Positions 15,233 through 22,811 of a stretch of 52,292 nt of DNA are shown here, piece after piece (position 1 is the first letter of the stretch; every line of letters starts with the position of its first letter). The notes under the pieces are model-generated. The model made no database searches. It was not told the origin of the DNA and saw nothing but the letters and a program-made list of their open reading frames with translations. This DNA is from a virus. Position numbers and translations under genes: made by a program. The DNA lies in the IMG/VR virus record IMGVR_UViG_3300026118_000007, positions 1 through 52,292 of that record. One strand, 5' to 3'.

Positions 15233-17704
15233 CTAGAGGTCACCCCATGAGTGACCGTAGCTGACGTCTACTTCAAACGGTACGTAGGTGGTAATGCGAC
15301 GAGCCGCTTCGACCATCTCAGATCGAAGCATGTCTGACACGATCTCCAGTCGTGACTCAGATGCCTCGACGACCAGAGCGTCGTGAATCGTGAGTCTAAT
15401 GAACCCAATGCCCCGAAGCTTTGGACGTAGACGAATGAGAGCACTGAGGCAAATGTCTGAAGCAGTTGATTGCGGTAGGTAGCTGAGAGCCTCGTTGAAG
15501 ACGTCTTTCTGGTTCTGCGGGGTGATGAGTGAGAAACGGCGTCGCCGACCGAAGGGGGAAATGAGATCCTTGCCTTCGAGTATGCGCTCCTTGATTGATC
15601 CCTGCCAGGCAACGGTCTGTGGGATCGTTTCCAGGAACGCATAGTAGTCACGCTGCGCCTCGTCCATCGGGAGCTTGTACTCCTTGGCAATGGAGTAGTA
15701 CTCTCGACCGAAGCCGATGCCGTAGAAGAATGCTTTTGTCCGAACACGTCTTTCCTTTGCTAGTGCGGAGCCGTCATGGAGTTCTTCCACGGAACACCTA
15801 TAGAGGCCTGACCCAAGCATGTCGAACAGATCCTGCTCAGGATTGACGAAGATACTACGAAGGTACTCATCTTGAGCAAGCCAAGCAATGACGCGTCCCT
15901 CCGCCTGCTTATAGTCGGCCTGAATGAGGATGTTACCAGGCTTTGATGCAACGAACTGCCGCCGAATAGCCTGGCTCCGAACAATGTTTTGTAGGTTCGG
16001 GTTCCTAGACGCCAGACGTCCGGAGGTGGTGCCGTGGAGCAGGTAGTTGGTAAAGACACGATTGCCATAAAGTCTTTGCCGTATACCTTTGACAAAGGTG
16101 CCGTAGCGCTTTGCCTCGAAACGGTGTTCCAGTAGTCCTGTAACGAACATCCCTGCCGGGAGCGTAGGATCGAGACGTTCAGAGAGGCCATTGAGCACGT
16201 CCTTGTCTGTACTGGCTACCTTGATCCCCTGGGTCAAGAGGAACTCCTTGACCTGCTTAGGCGACCTAGGGTTGATGAAGGGTGTTTCGCCACGGGTAGC
16301 GAACTTGACGATCTCGCTGAGACCGTCCTCCATCTCGTTGAGCTTCTTCATGTACTCGAGTGACAACTTGGTGTTGTACTGAACGTCTACCGCGATGCCG
16401 TTGAGTTCCAAGTACACGAGTTGGTTACTCGCTGCCACCAGGAAGTCATGCCAGTCCCGGAGAGACTTGACAGGCAGCTCAGGGTAAGGCCACTCGTCAG
16501 TCGTAGGTGCATCCATCTCGGCAGCAAACAGCTCGAACAAGTTCCACGTACAGGCAACATCCAGTGCGTTGTATTTGTAGAGGATCTCCCTGGGAATGCT
16601 TGCATAATTTCCGCCGCGAGGTACATACTGTTTGATCTCGTCGTCGTATGCAGGTGCACCCAGACGTTCCACGGCCAGGACCTTGAGACCATGCCCGCCT
16701 GAACGTTCATCCAGAGCGTAGTGCGCGAGCATTGTATCGAACCAGAGTTCCAGTCCCGGGAAGATGGGGTAGAGGCCTGCGAGGTCGAACTTGCCGTTGT
16801 GTGCGATGAGACGGGATCGTCGTAGAAGACGATCGAGACGTCCCTTAACCTGCGCATTCTTCATCGCCTCCTCTCCGATGACCATCGCCTGGCCTCTGTC
16901 CCAGGCCAGACCGACACAAAGCATTTGGTACATGTTCGGGTGATCGAAGGCGGTATCCTTCTCAATGCCGACCTCGATGTCCACAACCAACTCGTACCTA
17001 CCGTGCTGCCTTTGCCAAGCGAGGAGCCAGTCGAGCGCCTTGACAGCCAGTAGAGGTTCGTCCCAGTAGTTCCAGAACGGCTCCGACCAGTCATCCAGCG
17101 TGTGCTGGTTGACCTTGCCGATGTCCGCTACGAGGGTTGGGAAGGCGTCAGAATTTCGAAGCGTGTAAGCGGGGTGCCAGGTCGGAATAACCCTTTCAAC
17201 AAGGCTTCCGTCAAGCGCTCGTGTCGGTCGCTTTGGGGGCCCGACTCGTAGAGTGGTAATGGTTCTTGGATCGTCAACGAGAGCAGATGTGGCTGTTCCT
17301 CCCAACGCAACAACAGTTCCCACTCCAGAGGAGTGGAGCTCACCAATGAGACGTCCACGACACGCAGCTTGTGCTGACGCAGGTGGCGTAGCATTATCTG
17401 GCGGACGACAAAGGCACACATTCGTGTAGAGAACGTCCTTGCGACTAAAGCCATGGTGATCCAACACCCTATCCAGTAGCTTGCCGGAGGGCCCTTTGAA
17501 GGGCTCACCGTAGATGGTTTCCTGAAAGCCTGGTGCTTCGCCCACCACTGCCAGACGAGGCCGTCCCTCGGGAATGAGGGACGGCGCCATACGTTCGTCT
17601 TTGAGTGGGCACGAAGAGCAGTTAGCTCCTGGTGCCTTTGGTTCCACTGGCCCACCCCAAGTAGGTCTTGATGTTACGGTCGAGCAGCTCCCCGTCGAGA
17701 ACAT
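15233..17704 (-). CDS. polA: Uracil-DNA glycosylase-DNA polymerase I fusion
   Basis: The first 200 residues form a family 4-like iron-sulphur uracil-DNA glycosylase: CSSC at 29-32, GEAPG at 55-59, CRPPDN at 99-104, a further Cys at 115 and PTWHPAYTLR near 174-183. A 3-5 exonuclease follows with all three motifs (DIE at 242-244, HNGKFD at 302-307, YNALD at 378-382). The family A polymerase has motif A ADYKQAEGR (D597), motif B RRVRTKAFFYGIG (about 652-664) and motif C IHDALVVE (D775, usual HDE replaced by HDA). It should copy phage DNA with proofreading and uracil removal. ATG 17704 overlaps dpdA by 83 bp; GTG 17647, after GGGGTGGG and nine codons before CSSC, is a credible shorter start. Confidence 0.9.
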   Translation of the reverse strand: MFSTGSCSTVTSRPTWGGPVEPKAPGANCSSCPLKDERMAPSLIPEGRPRLAVVGEAPGFQETIYGEPFKGPSGKLLDRVLDHHGFSRKDVLYTNVCLCRPPDNATPPASAQAACRGRLIGELHSSGVGTVVALGGTATSALVDDPRTITTLRVGPPKRPTRALDGSLVERVIPTWHPAYTLRNSDAFPTLVADIGKVNQHTLDDWSEPFWNYWDEPLLAVKALDWLLAWQRQHGRYELVVDIEVGIEKDTAFDHPNMYQMLCVGLAWDRGQAMVIGEEAMKNAQVKGRLDRLLRRSRLIAHNGKFDLAGLYPIFPGLELWFDTMLAHYALDERSGGHGLKVLAVERLGAPAYDDEIKQYVPRGGNYASIPREILYKYNALDVACTWNLFELFAAEMDAPTTDEWPYPELPVKSLRDWHDFLVAASNQLVYLELNGIAVDVQYNTKLSLEYMKKLNEMEDGLSEIVKFATRGETPFINPRSPKQVKEFLLTQGIKVASTDKDVLNGLSERLDPTLPAGMFVTGLLEHRFEAKRYGTFVKGIRQRLYGNRVFTNYLLHGTTSGRLASRNPNLQNIVRSQAIRRQFVASKPGNILIQADYKQAEGRVIAWLAQDEYLRSIFVNPEQDLFDMLGSGLYRCSVEELHDGSALAKERRVRTKAFFYGIGFGREYYSIAKEYKLPMDEAQRDYYAFLETIPQTVAWQGSIKERILEGKDLISPFGRRRRFSLITPQNQKDVFNEALSYLPQSTASDICLSALIRLRPKLRGIGFIRLTIHDALVVEASESRLEIVSDMLRSEMVEAARRITTYVPFEVDVSYGHSWGDL

Positions 17705-18377
17705 GTACCTTGTCGAAGTAATCCTTCGGTCTTGCGACCCCAGGACTAGCTTCTGTCAGCAGCTCACCAGCGATGGTGAAGTTGTACGGCATGCTGGTGT
17801 CCACACCTCTTACCCATGAGAAGGCTTCGGCGAGGGTCTTGATCTCTGCAGGGTGCTTCGGATGGGTACCAAGAAGATGCACCGTCCAGTGTCCCCAGTT
17901 GTTCTCGATGTATGTGAGCACGTGAGCTCTAGCGGAACTGTCGTGGAGCGTCTCCAACAGGTGGCGGGGGATGCCCAGCGTAGCTTTGGGCCACGTTTCG
18001 CAGAAGACGTCTATACAGTGGAATACTTCCTCCAGGGTACGTCCCTGCACCACCAGCATAGGCTTGGTGAAGCTAGGCAAGTAGAACTTCTGCAGGAACT
18101 TGGTTGCATAGGCTACCGTAGCCTTCATGTCACGGAGCACGTCAGGCACGACGACTTCGTTGGCGCCGTACGCGTACATCGCGTTGATCAGGACGTCATC
18201 GGTGACAAGCTGGCCTTCTGCTGCACCATTGTCAAGGATGACAAAGTCCTCTTCGTCTACCAGGTTGCTGTACAGATGTTCGTACCGGTCGAAGGAGACC
18301 TGTGGCAGGACAAGATGGTAGTCGGAACGTAGTGCAGTATTGAAGTACCCGCGAGGAGGGATCAGTGCTGCTCTCAT
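17622..18377 (-). CDS. dpdA: DNA guanine transglycosylase (DpdA-like)
   Basis: This 251-residue protein belongs to the phage DpdA group, distant relatives of tRNA-guanine transglycosylase, which exchange guanine in DNA for a 7-deazaguanine. Visible group motifs are ILDNGAAEG (about 47-55), VVPDVLRDMKAT (about 75-86), VQGRTLEE, GIPRHL, HLLGTHPKHPAEI (about 168-180) and VRGVDTSMPYNF (about 189-200); the Asp residues in these are the likely catalytic ones. It is smaller than bacterial DpdA, as in phages. It is coupled to the queCDE-folE set upstream and overlaps the polymerase gene downstream, so base exchange and replication are co-expressed. Confidence 0.85.
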   Translation of the reverse strand: MRAALIPPRGYFNTALRSDYHLVLPQVSFDRYEHLYSNLVDEEDFVILDNGAAEGQLVTDDVLINAMYAYGANEVVVPDVLRDMKATVAYATKFLQKFYLPSFTKPMLVVQGRTLEEVFHCIDVFCETWPKATLGIPRHLLETLHDSSARAHVLTYIENNWGHWTVHLLGTHPKHPAEIKTLAEAFSWVRGVDTSMPYNFTIAGELLTEASPGVARPKDYFDKVHVLDGELLDRNIKTYLGWASGTKGTRS

Positions 18378-18715
18378 TCAGGCATTCCTCCCTGGAATAG
18401 CGTACCTTGCTTGCCCAACATCTCCTTGCCAGCGATGGGCGCAGCTGTGCTTCGATCTGTCTGAATGCGAACGAGTCCGTCCTGCAGGAGACGTAGCTTG
18501 ATGTACGTCATCCGAATGTAGTTGCCCATGTCGACAACCTCATCGAGTGCATGCTCGATAGTGTCGATACCGAGCCAAGTACCGGGACCGTACTTCTCCT
18601 CGCCCAGTGTGTGCTTGTGAAAGCAGCGCTCGTCGAACTCTCGACTGTACTCGTTGATCTTGTCCGCGATCTCACTCACCGAAGTGCTCCTTCTCGAAGG
18701 CTTCGCGTGCCGCAT
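18374..18715 (-). CDS. MazG-fold nucleotide pyrophosphohydrolase-like protein
   Basis: A 113-residue helical protein containing FHKHTLGEEKYGPGTW (about 32-47), E-H-A-L-DEVVDMGNYIRM (about 54-68). H..KYG..W plus ExxDE..D..NY is the pattern of phage dATP/dGTP pyrophosphohydrolase-type MazG-fold enzymes. These can lower specific nucleotides such as dGTP, which would fit a phage that replaces guanine, but substrate is unproven. The start overlaps the upstream MazG gene by 44 bp; an internal start is possible. The stop overlaps the dpdA start (ATGA). Confidence 0.6.
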   Translation of the reverse strand: MRHAKPSRRSTSVSEIADKINEYSREFDERCFHKHTLGEEKYGPGTWLGIDTIEHALDEVVDMGNYIRMTYIKLRLLQDGLVRIQTDRSTAAPIAGKEMLGKQGTLFQGGMPE

Positions 18716-19076
18716 CGTCTGGCTTGATGCACTGAAGACCGAAGCGGTTCTCGTTGAACTGTCGCTTCTCGTCCCAGATCTTCTTCCAGTCGACGCCCTC
18801 GAACTCCTTAGCGCCCATCAGGTTGCAGAGGTAGATTAGACAGTCGATAACCTCCTCCTGCAGTGTAGCGCCCGACTTGTACTCCTCGTCCATTGCGTAC
18901 TCGAGGGTCATCGATCCGCGGACGATCTTCTTGACGAGATTCGCGACCTCACCGACCTCGCCGGCCAGGCACAGTACGAGGTTCGGAAGCGTCTGAGCCT
19001 TGCCGGGGAACCAGCGACCACTGTCCTCGACACAGTCACCGACCATGTCGCCGAGCTGCATGTACCCGAAGTTCAT
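18672..19076 (-). CDS. mazG: MazG-like nucleotide pyrophosphohydrolase
   Basis: This 134-residue protein shows the MazG signature: LAGEVGEVANLVKK (about 37-50) as the first Glu pair and LQEEVIDCLIYLCNLMG (about 73-89) as the second E..D motif, both Mg-binding. Phage MazG enzymes hydrolyse (d)NTPs or alarmones. It is the second MazG-fold protein in tandem, directly between folE and dpdA. Its start overlaps the previous gene in ATGA (19076). Confidence 0.8.
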   Translation of the reverse strand: MNFGYMQLGDMVGDCVEDSGRWFPGKAQTLPNLVLCLAGEVGEVANLVKKIVRGSMTLEYAMDEEYKSGATLQEEVIDCLIYLCNLMGAKEFEGVDWKKIWDEKRQFNENRFGLQCIKPDDAAREAFEKEHFGE

Positions 19077-19261
19077 CCGATTGCCTTCTCTTCCATGTAG
19101 ATGCTGACCACATCTGAGTTGTACTGCAGCGTACGAGTCTCGTCAGCTCTGTGAATGTCCCGCAGAAGCCCTCTCTCGTCGAGCCAGTCGATGAACTCCT
19201 GCAGAATCTTGGTAGCGACATCATCGTCGATGTCAGCGTCCTTAGTAACACGTACCCTCAC
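19073..19261 (-). CDS. 62-residue protein between folE and mazG, unknown
   Basis: A frame starting at GTG 19261 overlaps the folE stop as GTGA and ends in an ATGA overlap with mazG. It encodes an acidic helical protein (VRVRVTKDADIDDDVATKIL, then RTLQYNSDVVSIYMEEKAIG). The longer open frame upstream is only a shadow of folE. Double coupling within the modification operon makes it real. No family recognised. Confidence 0.7.
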   Translation of the reverse strand: MRVRVTKDADIDDDVATKILQEFIDWLDERGLLRDIHRADETRTLQYNSDVVSIYMEEKAIG

Positions 19262-19851
19262 CGGATGCCCTCCATGAACTCTGCCTTGGCCGTCTTGCTG
19301 TGGTCCGCGAAGACCCCAGAAGTTTTCACGGTTCGTGTCATAGTACCTGGAACTTGTGCCCCACGAAGGGTCATGCACAAGTGTTCTCCCTCCATGACGA
19401 CCATGATGCCCTTGGTGTGCATGTTGAGGTGGATGTAGCCGTGGACCTGTGCGGTGAGCTCCTCCTGTACCTGTAGCCGTCGGGCGAAGTGGTTGACCAC
19501 TCGTGCGAACTTGGACAGTCCGACGATCTTGTCCTCGGGGACGTAGCCGATCCAGGCGTAGCCGTAGAACGGGACCACGTGGTGGTTGCACACGCTGTAG
19601 TACGGGATCTTCTTGACGATGATCATCTCGTCCGAGGGGGACTCGAACGTCTTCCACTTGATGCAGGAACCGTCGCAGTTCTTGTGAGCCGTGAGTTCTT
19701 CCAGCATCTGGAGGAACCTCTGCGGAGTGTCCTTACCGTGAGGAGAGGTCATATCCAGCCCTGCATGCAGTGCGAGCATGTCCTCTACACAGTCAGGCGT
19801 TGCGTGCAGCTCGTCCTGCTGGCGAACTGTAAAGGCGGTCGGGAAGTCCAA
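19258..19851 (-). CDS. folE: GTP cyclohydrolase I
   Basis: FolE opens GTP to dihydroneopterin triphosphate, the first step to preQ0. Signature segments are present: YSVCNHHVVPFYG (zinc Cys and His pair), VGLSKFARVVNHFARRLQVQE, and GIMVVMEGEHLCMTLRGA with the second zinc Cys. I chose TTG 19851, which follows the queE stop at once and has TTGGAG six bases upstream; it gives about 197 residues, normal for the family. ATG 19902 would overlap queE by 50 bp and has no ribosome site. Confidence 0.9.
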   Translation of the reverse strand: MDFPTAFTVRQQDELHATPDCVEDMLALHAGLDMTSPHGKDTPQRFLQMLEELTAHKNCDGSCIKWKTFESPSDEMIIVKKIPYYSVCNHHVVPFYGYAWIGYVPEDKIVGLSKFARVVNHFARRLQVQEELTAQVHGYIHLNMHTKGIMVVMEGEHLCMTLRGAQVPGTMTRTVKTSGVFADHSKTAKAEFMEGIR

Positions 19852-19852
19852 C

Positions 19853-20554
19853 TCAGACTCCAATCTTGTCGGGGTGCCAGATGAACTTGTGCGTCTGTAC
19901 ATTCAGGCGCCAGGGCAGGTTGTCGTTCGACATCCACTGGCAGAGCTTCTCAGTGGTCAACTCCTGTCCCCACACGACGCCGGCATAGACCATAGGTTCC
20001 TCGGTGCGATCCTTGATCTCGTTGAGGTAACGCGACTTCGCTACGTCGTAGTCAGCACGATCCTTGATCGTGAACTTGACAGCGTCGTGGCTCTCGAGGT
20101 AGTCGAAGTTGGATCGGAAGCTACTACTTGGACCGTACTCCTCTCCACTGCCAGGGAGCTTCCAGTCCAGGATGAAGGTGTCGATCATGTAGGGCAAATC
20201 TTCGCCCCAGTCCAGAGCACCGTTGGTGAAGCACTCCACCTCGATGGTCTCCCGTGAACTCTTCAGTCCATTGATGAACTGGGCTAGGTCCTTCTTGTTC
20301 TGAAGGAAGACCTCGCCGCCTGTGAGGCAGATGTTGTCAGTGTCGAAGGTGAGGACGTGATCTGCCAGGCGAGTCGGATCCCAGTAGGACTGGAGTGGGA
20401 TGTACTTCTTGGGATCGATGGCGTGCTGCGTGTCGCAAGGCCACCCAGGGCACTTGAAGTTGCAGCCCGCAAAACGGACGAAGACAGTGGGCCGAGTGGT
20501 GTTCGGTCCCTCTCCCTGGTAGGACGCATACGTCTCCACTACTCGAAGTGTCAT
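19853..20554 (-). CDS. queE: 7-carboxy-7-deazaguanine synthase
   Basis: This radical SAM enzyme turns 6-carboxy-tetrahydropterin into 7-carboxy-7-deazaguanine. The 233-residue protein starts MTLRVVETYASYQGEGP, with the QueE-type FxSxQGEG pattern altered to YASYQGEG. The iron-sulphur motif is CNFKCPGWPC, CX3CX4C rather than the usual CX3CX2C, followed by DTQ. LTGGEVFLQ is the GGE SAM-binding motif and EVECFTNGAL follows. ATG 20554 overlaps the upstream micro-gene stop (ATGA); GAAGAGGAAGAAGC is the ribosome site. A slightly longer start at GTG 20578 is possible. Confidence 0.9.
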   Translation of the reverse strand: MTLRVVETYASYQGEGPNTTRPTVFVRFAGCNFKCPGWPCDTQHAIDPKKYIPLQSYWDPTRLADHVLTFDTDNICLTGGEVFLQNKKDLAQFINGLKSSRETIEVECFTNGALDWGEDLPYMIDTFILDWKLPGSGEEYGPSSSFRSNFDYLESHDAVKFTIKDRADYDVAKSRYLNEIKDRTEEPMVYAGVVWGQELTTEKLCQWMSNDNLPWRLNVQTHKFIWHPDKIGV

Positions 20555-20652
20555 CGCTTCTTCCTCTTCAGGTACCACATCTCTGTACGTATGATCAGAA
20601 GTGTGGTTAGCATTCCCAATGCGAACGTAAGGAACAACAGCTGCGCTGTCAC
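20551..20652 (-). CDS. 33-residue single-helix membrane protein between queD and queE
   Basis: GTG 20652 overlaps the queD stop (GTGA), and the TGA stop at 20551 overlaps the queE start (ATGA). It encodes one hydrophobic helix, AQLLFLTFALGMLTTLLII, and a basic tail WYLKRKKR, so the C-terminus should stay in the cytoplasm. Coupling on both sides argues for a real gene. It may tether a complex to the membrane or act on the host; nothing similar is recognised. Confidence 0.65.
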   Translation of the reverse strand: MTAQLLFLTFALGMLTTLLIIRTEMWYLKRKKR

Positions 20653-21197
20653 TGCTGAACCCTCGTTCCCGTACCGGTGTAGGTCACAAGCACCTCGGCA
20701 CCGTTGGTCTTGGTCTCGTCGATGCGACAGATTACGTCGCAGTGGAACTCTGCGGCAGCCCACTGTGCGATCCACTTGGCGAGGTTCTCTACCGTCGGTT
20801 CGCCAGGGACTAGCGACAGCCCTGGCAGGAAGACCTGGTCGCTTGTGGCATCGAACTTGGCCTTGAGTTGGTGCTTCGCCTGCTCGACGAGCTCCTTCTC
20901 GGTGTACTCGACGATGAACTCCTTGGCCATGTAGATCGGGCCGGCGAAAGGGTCTTCCTGGTTGAGCACGAGCCGGTGGTCGTACGTCGAATCGATGTAG
21001 TCGCGGAACCTACGCTTCGCAGATCCGAACTCGATCGTCTCGCCGAAGCGCGTCACGGCCATGCCGTTCTCGCCTTCTTCGAGGTTCATGAAGACCAACT
21101 CGACCTGCATCCCGTGACCATGGATCTGCTTGCACTTCGTTGTGTCCTTGGATAGGCGGTGAGCCATCTCCATATTGTGCCGAATCTTCAACCGCAT
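20649..21197 (-). CDS. queD: 6-carboxy-tetrahydropterin synthase
   Basis: QueD converts the FolE product to 6-carboxy-tetrahydropterin. This 182-residue protein has the family pattern: NMEMAHRLSKDTTKCKQIHGHGM (catalytic Cys and the HGH zinc ligands, first His at about 13), YDHRLVLN (about 73-80), PTVENLAKWI (about 134-143) and a C-terminal acidic RIDETKTNGAEV. It is longer than bacterial QueD (about 120) through an insert at about 85-125. ATG 21197 follows the F/G palindromic element, so it may start a transcript. The stop overlaps the membrane micro-gene. Confidence 0.9.
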   Translation of the reverse strand: MRLKIRHNMEMAHRLSKDTTKCKQIHGHGMQVELVFMNLEEGENGMAVTRFGETIEFGSAKRRFRDYIDSTYDHRLVLNQEDPFAGPIYMAKEFIVEYTEKELVEQAKHQLKAKFDATSDQVFLPGLSLVPGEPTVENLAKWIAQWAAAEFHCDVICRIDETKTNGAEVLVTYTGTGTRVQQ

Positions 21198-21211
21198 TGA
21201 GGACCTCGCCC

Positions 21212-21279
21212 GTGTGGAGTAGTGTGTTCCAAGTCTACCGTTGTTAAACAGGCGCGTGAAGCTCTCACAAACTCCACAC
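21212..21279. repeat. Palindromic pair of two-part elements (copies F and G)
   Basis: Plus-strand GTGTGGAG at 21212 and minus-strand GTGTGGAG read from 21279 point towards one shared core, TTGTTAAACA (21241-21250). Distances from each outer block to the core are 31 and 30 bases. It lies in the gap upstream of queD and downstream of the secreted-protein gene. A smaller hairpin forms within the right half (GGCGTGTG with CACGCGCC, one mismatch). Confidence 0.8.
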
Positions 21280-21298
21280 GCCTGTCTGTCCTGTGTCC

Positions 21299-21808
21299 TT
21301 ACGAACAGATCACGCAGCGGATTCCGATGCTCGTGATCGTGTGGTACAGCTTCAGCGTGGAGCCGGCCGGGGACTGGTAGGTGTAGTTGTTCAGGTTGTC
21401 CATGTTGAACGTGCTACCGGCCGCGCCGAGGTAGCCGATCACCTTCCACTGCCCGGAAGTGTTGCAGTTGGCCCAGTTGAACACCGTGATGGCGTACTGG
21501 GTGTAGCCGCTCGACTGGGTGTACCACATCAGCGAACCGGTGTTGTCGTTCACCGGCGTTCCGTTGTCCCATGTCGCACCGGCCAGGTTGATGCAGCCGT
21601 CATGTGCCACGGTGAAGTTGAAGTAGGTCGACTGCCACCGGTCGCCCTCGACCTGTGCACCCAATCCAGTCCACTGGTAGGCGCAGAACGCGTCAGCGGC
21701 ACAGTATCCGCCGAACGCAGCCTGTGCAGGCGTAGCAGTGGCTGCGAGACCAAACCCCACCACGATACTGGCAGCGAGAGCGGCGAACGCCCTCTTGAGC
21801 TTATACAT
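21299..21808 (-). CDS. Secreted protein with Sec signal, I36-inhibitor-like
   Basis: This 169-residue protein has a typical actinobacterial signal peptide: MYKLKRAFAALAASIVVGFG, then ATATPAQA with cleavage expected after AQA (about residue 30). The mature part has six cysteines (GGYCAADAFCAYQW, GCINLAG, NCNTSG, GIRCVICS) and aromatic-rich strands, resembling the peptidase inhibitor I36 family and related Streptomyces secreted proteins. It would leave the infected cell. Ribosome site AGGAGAGTAAC precedes ATG 21808. It looks like a moron inside the modification operon. Target is unknown; I36 membership is tentative. Confidence 0.75.
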   Translation of the reverse strand: MYKLKRAFAALAASIVVGFGLAATATPAQAAFGGYCAADAFCAYQWTGLGAQVEGDRWQSTYFNFTVAHDGCINLAGATWDNGTPVNDNTGSLMWYTQSSGYTQYAITVFNWANCNTSGQWKVIGYLGAAGSTFNMDNLNNYTYQSPAGSTLKLYHTITSIGIRCVICS

Positions 21809-21835
21809 GTTACTCTCCTATCTCCCTGGTGGTAC

Positions 21836-21952
21836 TCACCAGAAGTTCTTGCCTCGAGCTGCGGCGATGATGGCCGAGACGGCGAAGGCGATGACTAGGA
21901 TGAGGCACACAGTGCCCCAGAAGTGTTCGAACACGAACTTAAGAACGGTCAC
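21836..21952 (-). CDS. 38-residue membrane protein overlapping queC
   Basis: GTG 21952 starts inside the end of queC and the frame ends at TGA 21836-21838, 27 bases before the secreted-protein start. The product has one helix, TVCLILVIAFAVSAIIAAA, with a short polar start (VTVLKFVFEHFW) and a tail RGKNFW. GGCGGCAGG lies upstream as a modest ribosome site. Membrane character and location match the micro-gene after queD. Confidence 0.55.
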   Translation of the reverse strand: MTVLKFVFEHFWGTVCLILVIAFAVSAIIAAARGKNFW

Positions 21953-22811
21953 TGACTACCTGCCGCCAGAAGTCGTAGTCCTCGTACTCAGTCTCGTCCA
22001 GTCCGACGCCACGAGTGATGTCCTCGTTGGTGAGACGGCTCTGTGCTTCGGCGATGGCTTCCATCCGCTCCACACAGGTACCGCACTTGCCGCAGTGCTT
22101 CTCGCCTCCCTTGTAGCAGCTCCAGGTCTCGTGGAGGGGTACGTCCAACCGCATGGCGCGGAAGGCAATGTCTGCCTTGGACGCGTTCAGGAACGGTGCG
22201 TAGATGAACGAACGGATCGCTGCGTCCATGACTGCCTTGTCTTCGAAGGGTCCGAAGCCTTCGTTGCCGGCCACGATGGCAGCGTCCATGATCTGGATGA
22301 ACTGCGGACGGCAGTCCGGGTACACGAAGTGGTCGCCGGCGTGAACTCCAGTGGCGAGGTGCTTGTAGTTGTTGTTGACAGCGATGCCAGCCGCGATGGA
22401 CAACATGATCATGTTCCGGTTCGGGACGACCGTCTTCTTCATGTTGTCTTCAGCGTAGTGACCCTCTGGCACCTCGATGACTGGCTTGATGCCGTTCTCA
22501 TCGCTGTCGTCGAGTCCGCCCTGGGTAAGGGCTGAGTTGCTGATCAGGTGGGTCAGTCCGGTGAGATCGACGATGTCGTGCCGCAGACAGAGCCTCTGTG
22601 CCGTCCGCATTGCGTAGGTGAGTTCCTTGCTGTGTCGCTGTCCGTAGTTGAAGCTGATCAGGTGAGGTGTCATGCCCTTGGCCAGCATGTCGTAGACCAG
22701 CGTGGTGGAGTCCAGGCCGCCCGAGAAGATGGCGACACTGTCAGGGTCCTTGTGGAAGTCCAGGTTGCGCCGACGGAAGTCGAGATACGACTCTTCGGTG
22801 TTCTGATTCAC
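21939..22811 (-). CDS. queC: 7-cyano-7-deazaguanine (preQ0) synthase
   Basis: QueC uses ATP and ammonia to turn 7-carboxy-7-deazaguanine into preQ0. The 290-residue protein has the PP-loop SGGLDST (about 30-36), the QueC-type FNYGQRH, PNRNMIMLSIAAG, and four zinc cysteines in WSCYKGGEKHCGKCGTC. There is no N-terminal amidotransferase domain as in Gat-QueC fusions, so the pathway should stop at preQ0. It is the first gene of the modification set and overlaps the primase stop in ATGA. The N-terminal 25 residues (NQNTEESYLDFRRRN) are an extra helix. Confidence 0.92.
   Translation of the reverse strand: MNQNTEESYLDFRRRNLDFHKDPDSVAIFSGGLDSTTLVYDMLAKGMTPHLISFNYGQRHSKELTYAMRTAQRLCLRHDIVDLTGLTHLISNSALTQGGLDDSDENGIKPVIEVPEGHYAEDNMKKTVVPNRNMIMLSIAAGIAVNNNYKHLATGVHAGDHFVYPDCRPQFIQIMDAAIVAGNEGFGPFEDKAVMDAAIRSFIYAPFLNASKADIAFRAMRLDVPLHETWSCYKGGEKHCGKCGTCVERMEAIAEAQSRLTNEDITRGVGLDETEYEDYDFWRQVVSDRS

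Noticed and set aside
19073-19657. 194-codon frame reaching into folE
   Set aside because: Only the part from GTG 19261 is coding-like; the upstream part is a shadow of folE.
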